DNA of 64,000 nt, from NCBI GenBank assembly GCA_025766275.1, contig JAFKAC010000009.1:372001-436000 (forward strand). Reading direction: 5' to 3'. Within the stretch, counting starts at the first letter, position 1. Every line of letters starts with the position of its first letter. Below the pieces are notes generated by a model that was not told the origin of the DNA, searched no databases, and saw only the letters and a program-made list of their open reading frames with translations. Both the position numbers and the translations under genes were made by a program. Of this stretch, positions 43,003-56,121 are shown piece after piece. This DNA is from Lactarius indigo (taxonomy: Eukaryota; Basidiomycota; Agaricomycetes; Russulales; Russulaceae).

Positions 43003-44908
43003 ATGGTGGACTGGCATGATCCCACTGTTGTGCTTCTAGACTATTGTGCGCTTGGGATCGTAACACTAACTCAATGTCGCTCTGACGAACTACCTACTAG
43101 TCGATCTCACCAAGCTACTTCACGCGCTCGGAAGTGCCTACATGTGCGTTCACGTTTAATTTGCAAGAAAACCCCACGCTGATCTTGATCTACACCTTTA
43201 GTTGGGAGACCGTAATGACCGCTGGCTTCGAGCTGGATGTCTTACGAGGCAAACAACCCTACAGATGGACAATATGGGTGAGCTGTTGTTCGTCACTTAT
43301 ATTTATCGACGCCTCCCTGAACGCACGACAGATATATCTCGGAACTCGCTATGCGTGCTTGCTTATGTTTATAGTATTCTTCATCCATAATGACGCCGGT
43401 CACGTTCCCTGCCAAGTGAGGCTCACATTTTTCTCGACCAAGGCCACTGCTCATAATCCGTTCAGCCGTTCATAATCGCGAACTATGTGAGGAGTCGCCG
43501 ATCATCTCCCGGGTTCTCCCTTACTCCTCATTGACGCTGCTTTTACCCACGCAGGCATTGTCGTATGTCAGTTGGGGATTTGCCTCTCTAATCATCGTAT
43601 TACGCATGCAAGTCCATTCAGTATAGCACGGCGACACAAAGTGCTAAACGTAGCTCGTTTCAGAATCGCGATATGGGATCGCAATATCATCGTGTCGTTA
43701 ATCGCATTTTCCACGTTGTTGACTGGTCTCGGGCTCAACATACGAAGTGCGTTTCGTTACTCCTAGTCCTTTTCGTGCGATATCTTACATATTTTTGGTT
43801 CAGCTCTGACGAAGGTTAGGGCGGTGTCTCACTCCCAGAGTATAGTAACCACTGACTCGTGTTCCTGAAAGATCGAATCGACGTACGACTCGACTTTTGA
43901 GGCATGCCTCGTCCTGAAGACGGATAGCGGGCTAGTCGGCGCCGCTGCCATTCTGGCTGCCGACATATTACTCCTCATGATAATGCTGATCGGACTCTTG
44001 CGACTTGCGCATGGAAGTTCGGTCGGCATATGGGGCCTGCTTTATAAACAAGTGACTCCATCTCCTTCTATTACCACTCACCTCAGGTGCTAAAGACCGT
44101 TTCAGTGCATCATCTGGATAATATTGGCGGCAGTTGTGGAAATACCACCCTTGGTTTGTGATCGATTTCCATCCAAAGATTTCTTGTATTTACGCCAGAT
44201 CCCCCAGGTCTTCTACATTCTCGACTTGAATGGCACGTATTTTCACTGCGAATAACTGGAAATTGGTTACTTATGGAAATCCAAATAGATGCTTGGAATC
44301 AAGTACGATTCTCCCCTTCTGTTTTGTCTGAGGTGCCATTGACCATTGCCTTCACAGATGTTTTCTTCAGGAGCAGGTAAGAAACAGAAACATCCCCGCC
44401 GATATTGCAACTTTGCTGATGTATTCTTGCGTCTTCCCTATAGTCGCTTTCTTGTATGTCCTCCTCGGGGCCTCGCCCTCCTCAGCCTTTGCTTACCCTG
44501 CTGCAGGTCCGTCTGCGCAGCGCGCATGTACCGTTCTTTGTCCAAACACGGTTCTCTCACCGAATACTCGTAAGCTTAGTCCATCCAGACTACCTTCAAA
44601 ACACTTCCTTATTGTCTCTTTATGTTCTAAAATCCAGGTCGGATCCACCCCAGTTCCCTGCAGTACTACCGCTTTCGAACTACCGGGGTAGAGAAACCCA
44701 CAGTTCCCACAGCACGATACATTTCAGGACGGCCGGTACAGCGATGCAGTCGGACAGGATGGCGACCGAGCCATTTATGTTCGTGCCAGCGGAACAGATA
44801 CAGCTCGAATCTGTTCATGGCGCATCAAACACTACGCTCGTTGCGCCTCCCAAAACGAAATCAAAAGACATACCCATCTACCGGTTGTCCTGGCACCGCC
44901 CGGGTTGA
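43003..44908 (+). CDS. Multi-pass membrane protein, copy 1
   Basis: Member of an expanded Agaricomycete family of unknown function with six to seven predicted membrane helices, roughly 340 residues in more than ten short exons. It begins MVDWHDPTVVLLDY. After the first intron: LTKLLHALGSAY, WETVMTAGFELDVLRGKQPY, YLGTRYACLLMFIVFFI, ALSYVSWGFASLIIVLR, a GC donor at 43608, IAIWDRNIIVSLIAF, ACLVLKTDSGLVGAAAIL, ADILLLMIMLIGLLRL, GSSVGIWGLLYKQ, CIIWIILAAVVEIPPL and AARMYRSLSKHGSLTEY. The last exon (about 44639-44908) encodes a cytosolic Ser/Thr-rich tail with PPQFPAVLPLSNY, FVPAEQIQLESVHGASNT and KTKSKDI. The start is the first ATG and is conserved in all copies. Function unknown; the layout is receptor- or transporter-like only in a general sense. 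Confidence 0.75.
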
Positions 44909-46863
44909 TCCCATGGATGCCAGGTTGTAAGCACCCGAATGGACATCACTTCTTTTTTTTTTTTTTAAAACCAGACATCACTTCTTTCTCACCACCTTTC
45001 TTGGGTATACGGGAAGCCGTATTGAGTAGCTTATTTCAAGGGATAATGTTTCGTCGGACTTTTAATGGTGCCGTGCACCTCCTCACCTTTATTTGTCTAC
45101 TCGTCGAATAACTTATCGATCGATCGTCAATTATGAGCGTCTATTCAGCAACGATTTGATGGGTACTTTTCAGGGGACATTACAGGCCGCAGACTTGAAG
45201 TCCGTCATGATATGGAGTTGACTTGGAGCTCGAGGTTGAATATGTGTCCACCACAAAACGTGCGGACAGTAGAGGGCACCTTTCGAAAATAAAGCGCGAT
45301 CAACGAGAGACGAATGTAAATGTCGTAAATTCCGTATAATGGCCAACGAATCGCAGTGTGTTGGCCCAGAGACGACCCACGGTAGTCGATGGCAAACTTT
45401 GACACGGGATCTCTGACTCGATCTTGCCGCTTAGCGATACTAGTGTAGCGGCGGCACAGACGTGGTGATTCACGGGGTTTCCCAGTCTGACGGACTCTGA
45501 CCCTTGCTGTCTCCTCTCCGGTGCACCTTGCCCTCTGCCAACGTCTCGCCAAAAAATTCAATAGGCGCAAGCTCCCCGGCCGCAGCTGTTCGAACTTGGA
45601 ATCCTCGACGAGCCTGGAGCTTTGAATATAGTATTACAAATATAACCGGGCGGGTCATCTTCCATGGGGATGGAGGCAGGGTGCAGGCGTGAAGATATCG
45701 GTAAGATCAAGGGTGACATGCAGAAGCAACTGAAAGCGCATTGCGCAAGGTGTAAAAAGGGTACGACCACCTTGTCTCCGAATCTAGAAGAAAAATGATC
45801 AAATTGAGTGACGGCGGTTCTGTGTGGGAGTCCCGAAAACCCTCGCTAGGCCGTGACTGGCAGCCGAGTGAAGGTTTGTGCACGTTTGTGCCCTATACTG
45901 GTCAGCTGAATAATTTCGGTTATCACCGAGACCAAACACTTTCCCTGTTTTGCGACACAGCCTCCAGGACAGACCCCACCCCAAGCCTCGAGTCTCATGT
46001 TCTCTGAGCCCGCCGTGCTCACTGTCTAAGATCTCCGTACCATCGCCCACTGTCGACCTTGGCGAATAATACGTCGTCTTCTACCGTTGGCAAAATTCCC
46101 GAGGGCGTGGTGAGTCTCCCCGTTTAACACTTCTCCCCCTCCCTCGTTTCAACCTCCCCTGTGGCGCCCACACCATTGCTGTCACCATCGGCACCGCCAT
46201 CAATCTTCTCACAAGTCAGAAGTGCGACAGCAATCAGGCTCACCGCCGCCTCCGTGTGATAGAAGGGACTGGGTTTGTGTTTGTTCCCTACCCCTACCCC
46301 GTAAGGGTTCTACGGAACGCCGTTGTGGCAGCGATTTTACGTAGTGATCATTCGTTAGTACGACGTTTCCAGGCCGTATGGCGCATCAGTTATGATCTCA
46401 AGGCACTGATGCAGCCTCGTGGCACGTGCAGAACGTAAATCCAGTGGGGTTGCGAAACCTGAGCATAAGCCACATGTCCCCGACAATAAATTTCTGGGAT
46501 GCTCCTCGCAGCTGTGTGGTGAAGCAAGTGAAATCTGGACCCCCAGGCCACAGTACTTCAGCCAAGGCTCCGGCATTCCTTCAGCATTACCAGACTGCAT
46601 CAGACTGCACTCACTGTACACAGTCTCGGCTTTGGACGTCCATTTTAGACCCGCGGATCACTAGCAAGGAATAGCCCTATCGATATGAAAGACACCTGTA
46701 GATGCTGTTCCTAAAAATAGCTTCTTGTCGCTGGGGCATAATCAGGTACATCGACTCGGGTGCTGACACGGAAATCACCCGTGGTACTCGGAGATGTGAT
46801 TGCACATTCGTGCTGTCGATCATATTCCGGCATTGCTCCAACCTTCTAGCGGCCGACGAGCCC
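44909..46863. other. Spacer between membrane genes 1 and 2
   Basis: Near 2 kb without a supported gene. An A/T-rich run (T14) lies at 44952-44967. Minus-strand frames at 45205-45570 and 45470-45770 lack motifs. From about 46680 the sequence matches the upstream blocks of the other membrane genes (CCTAAAAATAGC). Confidence 0.4.
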
Positions 46864-46870
46864 TATATAG
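46864..46870 (+). promoter_or_regulatory. TATA box of membrane gene 2
   Basis: CCCTATATAGAG, 67 bp before the ATG at 46931; same position and context as in the other copies. Confidence 0.7.
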
Positions 46871-46930
46871 AGTCTTTGTGGTAGCTACAATGTTGCCAGT
46901 TTCTTTGAACGAACATCAACGACTTCAAGG

Positions 46931-48809
46931 ATGGTGGACTGGCATGACCCCGCTCTTATGTCACGAGAGTTTTGTGCGCTTCCAGTCGCCTTGACACGAT
47001 GCCCCCCTGACACACTGCTTACCAGTGGCTCTGACCAAGCTGCTTCATGCTCTCGCCGGTCTCTACATGTGCGTTCACCCTCATTTTTAGAAAAGACTGA
47101 TCTTCATGTACACCCTTAGTTGGGAAACAGTGTTGACAGCTGGTTTTGAGCTGAAAGTCTTACGAGGTAAGAAACCCTACAGATGGACAATATGGGTGGG
47201 TTTGTAGTTCGCTGTTCATCGACGCCTCCCTGAACGCATGGCAGCTATATCTCGGAACGCGATATACCACTTTTCTCACGTTCATATTATTCTTCGTCCA
47301 AAATGACAGCGGTGGCAAAGTCTCCTGCAGGGTGAGGCTCACATTGTTCTCGAGCAAGGTGACTGCTCACATCTCGTTCAGCCGTTTATAATTGCGAACT
47401 GTGTGAGGCACATCCCCCGGGTTCCCCCTTACTCCGATTGCTCATCGATGTGCTGCATTACCTATACAGGCACTGTCGTATGTCAGTTGGGGATTCGCTT
47501 CTCTTATCATCGTATTACGCATGCAAGTTATTCGCGTTTCACCACTGTAACCCAAATATGCTAAATGTGGTTCGTTTCAGAATCGCAATATGGAATCGCA
47601 ATACCGTAGTCTCATCCATCGCACTTTCCCTGTGGTTGGTCGGTCTCGGAATTAGCACACGAAGTACGTTTTGTTCTCCTGCTCTTCGAACAACACCCTC
47701 CTTACGTATTTCCTGGTTTTGTGCATGTAGCTCTAGCATTGGTTAGGGCGGTCTCTCACGACCATAGTAACTACTGACCTGTGTGCCCGAAAGATCGAAC
47801 CGAAGTACGACCCGGATCTCAAGACGTGCGTCTTCCTGAAGACCCATAACATGATCAGCGCCGCTGTCACCATTCTTGCCGTCGACTTGATGCTCCTCGC
47901 GATCATGCTGATGGGGCTCCTGCGACACGCGCATAGAAGCTCGACTGGTATATGGTACCTGCTTTATAAACAGGTGACCCTCAATCCCTTCCGTTACTGC
48001 TTACCTCAGGTGCTGAAGACCGTCTCAGTGCATCGTCTGGATGGTCCTGGCAGCGGTCGCAGAGATACCACCAGTGGTCTGTGATCGTTTTCAATTCTAT
48101 AATTTCGTGCCTTTACACAGGAGCTCCTAGGTGTTCCTTATTCTCAATTTAAATGGTACGGTGAATATCACTATATCAGGGAATCAATCGCTCATGGCCC
48201 TTCGAATAGATGCTTGGAATCAAGTAAGACCTTCTACTCTCGCAATAGTTTTTCAGAGTCCGACTAACTTATTGACGCTAAGATGCTTTTCGGGGTTGGA
48301 AGTAAGTGATGGAAATAATCACCGTCGGGAGAGAAACTTTGCTGATGTTTTCTTGTGTCCTCCCTGTAGTCACCATGATGTCTGTCCTCCTTTTATCGTT
48401 TCTCTCCCTGGCCATTTCTTACCTGATCACTACAGGTCCATCGGCGCAGCTCGCATGTACCGTTCTTTGTCCAAACACGGCTCTCTCACCGAATACTCGT
48501 ACGCTTTACCACATCCAGACTACATCCGACCTGCTTCCTTACTATCTCATTTTCAAATACAGATCGGATCCCCCCCAGTTTTCCGCAGGACTACCACTTT
48601 CCAACTTCCAGCGTAGAGAAGCCCACGATGTCCACAGCAAAATTCGCTTTAGGGCAGCTAGCACAGTGACGCAGCCGAACGGGACGATGCCTGAACCAGT
48701 TGTGTTCATACAAGCCGAACGGATACAGTTCGAATCCGTTCCTGATGCATCGAGCTCTGTTCTCGCTGTGCCTGCCGAAACGAAATCAAAAGGGATGTCC
48801 GACTATTAA
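46931..48809 (+). CDS. Multi-pass membrane protein, copy 2
   Basis: Same exon plan as copy 1. It begins MVDWHDPALMSRE, then LTKLLHALAGLYIWETVLT, AGFELKVLRGKKPYRWTIW, YLGTRYTTFLTFILFFV, ALSYVSWGFASLIIVLR with a GC donor at 47523, IAIWNRNTVVSSIALSLW, CVFLKTHNMISAAVTILAV, MLLAIMLMGLLRHAHRS, STGIWYLLYKQ, AARMYRSLSKHGSLTEYSY. The tail (DPPQFSAGLPLSNF, VVFIQAERIQFESV) stops earlier than in the sister copies, at KGMSDY, because of a TAA in place of the usual YxxSWHR ending. No 689-residue partner gene or relic precedes this copy. Confidence 0.72.
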
Positions 48810-49439
48810 ATGTCTTGAATGCACCCGGGTTGATGCTAGTGTGAGGGTATTCGAATAAACGGCACTTCTCTCTCACAACCTTTTCTTGATCGCCGTGTTG
48901 AGAAGCTGATGCATGCTTCTCTATACTTGCGGTAATAGTCAATTATTAGTGTCCTTACGTCCTTCCTTACCTTTATTTGTCTGCTCGTAGCATAACTTAT
49001 CTAGCAATCATTACTAGGTTAAATAGATGTATGTATTCACAATATAACGTCACCCCCATGAGTCTGGGTGCTCCATTGCCTAGTAGTCTCGATCAGCTTC
49101 AAGTTGACCACCTTCAGAGTGGTCTCATCTCGGATACCATTGTACACTGCTATAGGGTCCCCTCGCTGAATTGGCGCCCAAGTTGTGCGTAGCTACCACG
49201 CAGGTGTATCCCAAAAGGTAAGCACCCCTGGGCAATCATCCCTAAGTGAGGTCTCCTTACTGTAGCGCTCACTCGACGAATCCTTGATTCCTTGCCGTCT
49301 GGAATCTGGATGTCGCAACGTCTCCTCGCCGAGTCCTCGGACATGTACTAGACTCTCATTCTTAATCAAGAAGCACTTCGAACTCCCGCCGGGTTTCTAT
49401 TCAGTTTCCCCCGCTTTATATTCGCTATAGACTAGGATG
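48810..49439. other. Spacer after membrane gene 2
   Basis: Contains a 3' flank block shared with the other copies (CATAACTTATC). No gene seen. Confidence 0.4.
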
Positions 49440-50400
49440 GTCAAACTTAGTCATACGTTTCGCTACGTTTTCTCCAAGGTTTTCCCACCCGCCAGCGCCA
49501 CACAAGAGTTCCCTACTGAAACAAAAGTACTAGCACTCAGAGATCCGAAGAGTCCGAAGTTTAGGTGAGTCACGATGTTAGTATAGATGCGAAACTACCG
49601 GTAGGAGCAATCATGGCGTCGCCATGGTGGTGTGGGAACAGTACTGTCACGGTATTGCCTAGAACTTGGCTGCATCTTCTCCGAACAATTCCTGCAGTGC
49701 CAGTGGGAGTGGGCAACTTCGACTTTAGAAGAGCATGGCGACTGGCTTGAGACGTTCATCAGCTAAGGACCGTACTCTAATGACCATACCACCTGGGCCA
49801 CACTAGCCCCACTACACGACGGCTCGAGTGTCAAAGAACCACTGGGAGCCCCCATCATGCGGGACAAGCGCATGAGGGCATCCCAGATGCCTTTTCTCCT
49901 CCACTTCGCTTACACCGACCCATAATTCCTTATAGCCCGAGCCAGCGCGACTCCTTCGTGGATACCAGCCCGGGAAACTGAGGAACGTGCAAGCAACCCA
50001 AGACGGCGTCCGTGATGAACGGTACTGTTTCTCTCGGCGCTCCGCTGTTGCCAATGTGACGCCTTCAAGTTCTGCCGAGGTCGCTGCGTTGGTAGACCGC
50101 GCGGGGCAAGTGTCGTGTTGGCGTATCAGGAGCCTCGCTCATTCGGATGTGTGTCCTGCATCAGGACACGCAGGCTGGCGCCACGCGAGATCCGCGTTAA
50201 GATGAACTATCGCCATCGGTTGCTGCGGCGGGGTAACACAGCGGGACAGATCCGCAGCGATGCATCTGGTGCGCTCGCGCAGAGTGGACTGAGGACTGGG
50301 TTTTGGAAGGATATGGAGGGTGGTGGGCCCATGGGGGAAAAGGTACATCCTAGGGTGGGATCAGCTTCCCGTCATCGCCCTAATTGAGAGGAATATTTTG
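49440..50400 (+). pseudogene. Relic of the 689-residue gene, copy 2
   Basis: Recognisable blocks in order: GGAAC..TACTGTCACGGTATTGCCTAG matching the MYCLELGDIF exon, CATCTTCTCCGAACAATTC (identical), GAGTGTCAAAGAACCAC matching GVKEPPG, and EVAALVDRAGQVS, RHRLLRRGNTAGQIRSD, ALAQSGLR. The blocks lie in different frames with deletions between them, and the first three exons are missing. It sits before membrane gene 3, as the intact gene sits before membrane gene 1. Confidence 0.7.
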
Positions 50401-51491
50401 TGCGAAGCTCGAAGTTCGAACCCTATGCCCATGCCCGGTGCTGTGTACCAGTGGTGTGGATCCGGGGCTCAGATCTGGTCAGACACAGGCTTGGACAGCA
50501 CCGTCCTCACTCACTGAGAGCATCTCTGTTTGTGGATTACTTGTCTGTACTCTACCACAAGCATTCGGACACCTTCTAGCTTGTGAGCCTCGGTACTGTA
50601 CAAAACTCTGGAGCGTCATTGTGTATGCGACCGACCAAGCGACCTGCGCCCAAGCCGGCGCCCATCTGATAACTGTAACTGTAACCGAAGGTATTTCAAA
50701 TCGAACAATCCTCACCTCTGCAGATGCCACCCCCTGAGCAGTCTTGTGTAGCACTTCCTCTTTCAAGGCCTTGAATACGGAGGACCACCTCCGGAAACAC
50801 AACATCCGTGTTTCTGGTCTGATGCCAGTGTTGGAAGCCTGAATCGGTCGATTCCCCGGAGATATCCACTCGTAATCTATTCATTGATCTATTACCTTAT
50901 AGGCATTTCCTTGGGCATTTCTCCCTCTATTTAGACTTGACTCTACAGAAAGCCACTTGAACGTCCTGAAGGTGGTACAGGAAGCCCAGGGATATGGCTC
51001 ACCGCGTTTCCATTATTCTGGTGGCGTAGGAGGCTGTTGCCGATTCACTCCACCAACGCCTACTGTACGGGACCACGTTCTCCTATTACTACTGCGCTAT
51101 GGACTTTCGGTCAAGCCCTCGGTCTCTTTTCGCTCATTCCCCAGCGTACTGTGGCCGGAAGGTGGCATCGAGGAGACGTGCGTGAAATGAACGAGATGAT
51201 CACCCAACGCGTCAAGCTATTGTGTTGTAATCACACTACTGTTTCAGTGTAAGGATGGCTTCTGATGGGATGCAACGGTGCACGCTATTCCTAAAAATCG
51301 CCTTTTTTCCCGGCTCTGGAGATATATCAGGCACATTACTCGAGCGCTGACAGCGCTGACATGCGCCGAAACTGGGCGTCACCTGAGGCATCACCCGGAG
51401 TATGCCGAGAGCCTATTGCGAAAGCACCTACTGTATCTATCCCAGTCATGTGCCAACGCTGCTTCAGGTTTCGACTACAATCGACGAGCCC
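50401..51491. other. Spacer before membrane gene 3
   Basis: Homologous to 41990-42940 in blocks (AGATCTGG..AGACA, CTGGTGGCGTAGGAGGCTG, CCTAAAAATCGCC, CAGGCACATTACTCGAGC). No gene seen. Confidence 0.5.
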
Positions 51492-51499
51492 TATATAAA
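51492..51499 (+). promoter_or_regulatory. TATA box of membrane gene 3
   Basis: CCCTATATAAAG, 66 bp before the ATG. Confidence 0.7.
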
Positions 51500-51557
51500 G
51501 GCTTCGTAGGAGTAATGCTGTGCCTGTCTCTCTAAACGATCACCAACGACCTCAAAG

Positions 51558-53455
51558 ATGGCGAAGTTGAATGATCCGACCCTTTTATTGAGAGATTATT
51601 GTGCGTTTCTGGTCGTCGTCGCACTGACTTGATATCTCCCTGACAAGCTACTTGCTAGTCATTCTTACCAAGCTGATTCACGCCATCGGCAGTCTCTACA
51701 TGTACGCACAGCCTTACACGCAGAATGGCCCACACTGATCTTGACAATCCACATCTTTAGTTGGGAGACTGTGTTCACCGCTGGGTTCGAGCTGAACGTC
51801 TTACGAGGCAAACAGCCCTACAAATGGACAATATGGGTGGGTTTTTCACTGTTATTTCTAGACGCCTCCCTGAACTCACTGCAGTTATATCTTGGAACAC
51901 GCTATTCCCTTTTGCTCATGTTTATAGTAGTCTTCATCCACAATGATGGTCACGTCCCCTGTCAGGTGAGGTTTGGACATCTCCCAACCAAGGCGACTAC
52001 TCATCCCTTTTAGCCGTTTATCATTGCGAACTTTGTGAGGGCTTATCCCCGGAGAGCCCCCTCACCTCTCATTGACGCGCTGCTTAACCCACGCAGGTAT
52101 TGTCATATGCCAGCTGGGGATTCGCCTCCCTTATCATCGTATTACGGGTGTAAGTCATTTATAATATGGCCAGAGACCCAAAAGTTCTGAATGTGGCCCC
52201 ATTCAGAATCGCGATATGGAATCACAATGTCGTCGTGTCGTCAATCGCACTTTCTATGTGGTTGGCTGGTCTCGGGGTCAACATACGAAGTGCGTTTTGT
52301 ATTTCCGGTCTTCACACAACACCTCACGTCTTTCCTTTCATGTACTTAGCTGTAACGAGGGTTAGGGAGGTGTCTTATCGCCAGAGTAACCTCTGACCCG
52401 TGTGTTCGACAGATCGATGTGGCGTACAACTCGCTTATTGGTGCGTGCGTCGTCCTGAAGACGCAGAGAGGCCTAGCCAGCTCCATTGCCATTCTGGCCA
52501 TCGACACAATGCTCTTCGTAATCATGTTGATCGGACTCCTACGACACGCCCACGGCAGTTCTACCGGCATATGGCACTTGCTTTATAAACAGGTGACGTC
52601 CAATCTCTTCCATTACTGCTCACCTCAGGTGCTGAAGATCGTCTCAGTGCATCATCTGGATGATCATGGCGGCGATCGCGGAGATACCCCCCATGGTCTG
52701 TAACTGTTTTCAACCCTATAACTTCTTGCATTTACACAGGTTCTCCCAGGTTTTCCTCGTTCTCGATTTAAATGGTATTATTTCCGCTGTGAATATCAGA
52801 AAATCAGTTACTCATGGCTTTTTGAATAGATGCTTGGAATGAAGTGCGGCCTTTTTCTCCTCTTGCTCTATTTTTTCTGAGGCAGATTATTGACCTACAG
52901 ATGTTTCCCGGAGTTGGAAGTAAGCGATGGAAGAACCCCGACCGAAAGAGCATCTTTGCTGATATTTTCTTGGGCCCTCCCCTGCAGTCGCCATCCTGTC
53001 TGTTCTCCTTAAATCTTCTCTCCTTGGCTGTTACTCATATGGTCGCCACAGGTCCATCTGCGCATCTCGCATGTACCGTTCTCTGTCCAAACACGGTTCT
53101 CTCACCCAATTCTCGTACGCTTAGGGCATGCAGATTGCCTCCAACCCACTTCATTACGTTCTTTAAATAATGATTTAAAAACAGGTCGGATCCGCCCCAA
53201 TTCTCTTCAAGCCCACCACTGTCGAACTACCAGGATAGTGGAGTTCATGGTGTCAGTAGTACAACGCACTTCACGACGGCTGGCGTAGCGATGCTGTCGG
53301 ACAGGATTTTGGCTGAGCCATTTGTGTTCATACCGGCAGAACAGATACAGCTTGAATCTGTTCCTGGGGCATCAAACACAGCTCTCGCTATTCCCTCCCA
53401 AACGAAATCAAAAGACACGCCAGACTACCAGATGTCCTGGCACCGCCAGGGTTGA
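51558..53455 (+). CDS. Multi-pass membrane protein, copy 3
   Basis: Begins MAKLNDPTLLLRDY, then LTKLIHAIGSLYIWETVFT, AGFELNVLRGKQPYKWTIW, YLGTRYSLLLMFIVVFI, VLSYASWGFASLIIVLR with a normal GT donor at 52150, IAIWNHNVVVSSIALSMW, CVVLKTQRGLASSIAILA, TMLFVIMLIGLLRHAHGSS, TGIWHLLYKQCIIWMIMAA. The C-terminal exon (from about 53187) has DPPQFSSSPPLSNYQ, FIPAEQIQLESVPGASNT, TKSKDTPDYQMSWHRQG. All joins I could follow stay in frame. The tail is closest to that of copy 5. It is preceded by a relic of the 689-residue gene. Confidence 0.75.
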
Positions 53456-53989
53456 TACCGGCGTGCGAGTACACGAACTAACGTCAGTTCACTTTCTTTG
53501 GCCCTAGTATTTATGTAGGTGATCCCGAACCGGGTGGCTTAGTTGAGGGAGAATGTCTTGTCAGACTTCTAGTACTTATTGTAATGACGCTATTTCTTCT
53601 CCTTTTGTTTGTCCACTGCTGCATAACTTATCTATCACTCGTCAAAATATAGCGTCCTTTCCGCAGAGATTAGATGGACGGCACTTCGAGTCTGTGGTCC
53701 ATGTTGCCCCTGAAAACGCCATGTAAATATATGTCTACCAAACAGCGTCACTTTTGGGGAATGAGTGATCATGACCCACTACCTGACTGCTGGACTTATC
53801 TCTGATACAATTATAAGCCTCCCTCGCAGACTCGAAAGAATGGATTGGATGGTGTGTCTACCACAATTACCCCTTGTACGCGGTTACAACGCAAAGTTCA
53901 AAACCTTCAGTACACTTCACCGCGCTGACGCCACATGCCGGTCCCCAGCGCCACACCAGTATTCCCCGGGGGACTGAAACAGTGGCATA
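53456..53989. other. Spacer after membrane gene 3
   Basis: Shares the CATAACTTATCTATCACTCG block with the 3' flanks of the other copies. No gene seen. Confidence 0.4.
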
Positions 53990-55010
53990 AAATCTGTGTC
54001 CGAGTAGGATCGGTATGAGTGTAGGGATCCGATGTTTGGGTCAGTGCGACTCGGAGTACCGGCGGAAGCCGTAACCTTGTAGTGTAGTATATCTGGGTGG
54101 CGTGGGAGCTCTATTGCCTCCAAAGCAGCCACTGGCAAGCCAACTTGGACTAACTTTGTGACCTCCGAACAAATCCTCCCAGACTGGAAGTTGGCCACTT
54201 GGTTCTTACAGGGTCCATCAGAACTTCAAGAGTGAGCACTACGATGGCTGCCTCATCCAATCCCCTCGTCGTATATTCGAGTTGAAAACTGTGTTGTAGA
54301 CACAAGTCCATCCCGCACTTTTGAAGGTAATCGTGCATATTCCTCCGCTTGACTGGTCCAACTATCCTGCCTAGATGAGTCGCTGACTCGATACTTTCAT
54401 CAATGACGGATCGGGTTGCAGTGCTTCACGCCCGGCCTCTGTACGACGCCACGATCACACTCCGGCGTCACTCCCGTGAACGATTCTCTCGGCAGGGACG
54501 TCAAAGAATCACTGGAGCCGCAACCCCCCGCCTTGCAGGCCAAGAGCGAGAATGCGCCCACAAAGCTTTTTCTCCTTCGCCTTGCTTGCACTGACCAACC
54601 TGAAATTGTCTCCTTTTTCTCTCCGTGTAGCTGAATCCCCTCCTCCGTGAACGCCAGTCGCGAGAAACTGAGGAAGATCCAAGAAGGTGAGATGGAATCA
54701 GTCACGAGCAGTGCCATTTCCTACAGCATTGGTCCCGCCACCGCCACTGCCGAGGGGACGCCTTTAGTTCAAGGTCGCGTTGATGGACTCCTTGGAGAAA
54801 GTGACATGCTGGCACGTCACGGGGCTTGCTCCTTTCAGATGCAGGACTAGGACCCGCTGGCGGTGCGCGAGGTCCGGTAATGGGCTATCCCCCTTGGCTG
54901 CCGTGCGGGGGTACCGCAGCGACATGTTCGACATGCTTGTGCAGACAGGACTGGATGAGCTCAGAGGTATTCTGGGATGGAGTCAGTTTACTGCCGTCGT
55001 TCTGATCTAA
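53990..55010 (+). pseudogene. Relic of the 689-residue gene, copy 3
   Basis: Blocks matching the intact gene: ACTACGATGGCTGCCTCATCCAATC (EEYGGCLNPI region), RPLYDATITLRRHSRERF, GATGGAATCAGTCACGAGCAGTGCC (MESVMSGA region), GTGACATGCTGGCACGTCACG, GACATGTTCGACATGCTTGTGCAGACAGGACTG (DMFSVLAQTGL). Blocks lie in different frames and the first half of the gene is absent. It precedes membrane gene 4. Confidence 0.7.
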
Positions 55011-56047
55011 GAAGCATATTCTCTGTGCATGACGCTCAAACCCTACTGCACGCGCAGACGCCGTGTGTGCGCGCGAAACTAGGGCTCCGATCTGGTTAGA
55101 CTTGGATACCACTATCGCCACTCTCCCTCTGTCTGTGTATTTCTTGTCCATACTCTACCACAAGCATTCTGACACTTTCCACACTGCGAGCCTTGGTACT
55201 GTACAAAACTTTGGGGAATTGTTGGGACCTGCGCCCAAGCCAGGGCGCATCTGGTTATCCATGTATTTCAAATTGAACGCACGTCTGCTGTATCTCCTCC
55301 CCTGATCTAGCCCTCGCCTATACAATGACCACTGGAAGGTCTTCTGCTCCTTTCTAGAATCCGGAGGTCCACCTCTCCGGCAACACGATGCGATATTAGT
55401 GTGGCTTATCTGACGCCAGTACTATCTGTGGCTGGACCCAGTCATTTGCCCGACGACATTCACCGGTACTGTATTCCCTTATCGGCCTCTCTCCCTCTAT
55501 GTACTCTTGACTTTTGGAAAGCGACTTGAGCATGCTGAGGGCTGTATAGGGGGCCAGGGATATGGATCACACCCTCTGAGTTCTTTATTCTGGTGGCGTG
55601 GGGGGCTAACCGCGCCATCACAGAGCCAGAGATCAATGCTGCACCGTCTCCGCCTGAAAATACAACTTTCGTCTGCCTACTGAGTCATCATTTACCCTGC
55701 TGCGAAATCGTCTCTTTTCTCTTTTTCACACTGGAGGCCGGTATTGAGATGTGCGTGAAACCTAGTACGGGATGGGAACGACCAATCACCATTCCATCAA
55801 GCTGTCGGGTCGTCTTCATCGCATTAAGTGCGGGACGCAGTTTCTGAGGGGATTTCCTGTGCACCTTGTTCCTAAAGATTGCCTCCTTCAATTTTCCCTG
55901 TTACGGGGGCATATCAGGCACCTTACTCGAGCGCTGACACCGGCGGCCACCCGTTGTACTCGGAGGTACGAATGCACATTGGTCACGGTGCTGCCCGTCT
56001 TTCTGAGTCATGTACCTGCATCGCTTTCAACCACTATCGACGGGCCC
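55011..56047. other. Spacer before membrane gene 4
   Basis: Homologous to the spacers at 41.99-42.94 and 50.43-51.49 kb (CTTGTCCATACTCTACCACAAGCATTC, TTCTGGTGGCGTGGGGGGCTAA). No gene seen. Confidence 0.5.
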
Positions 56048-56054
56048 TATATAG
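56048..56054 (+). promoter_or_regulatory. TATA box of membrane gene 4
   Basis: CCCTATATAGTC, 74 bp before the ATG at 56122. Confidence 0.65.
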
Positions 56055-56121
56055 TCTTGGTCATGACGGGAGCTATGTTGCCACTACCAGTTCTTCCAAA
56101 CGAACACCAACTATTTCGAGT

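Noticed and set aside
45205..45770. Minus-strand frames of 121 and 70 codons in the spacer after membrane gene 1
   Set aside because: No motif, no homologous stretch in the other spacers and no splice logic.
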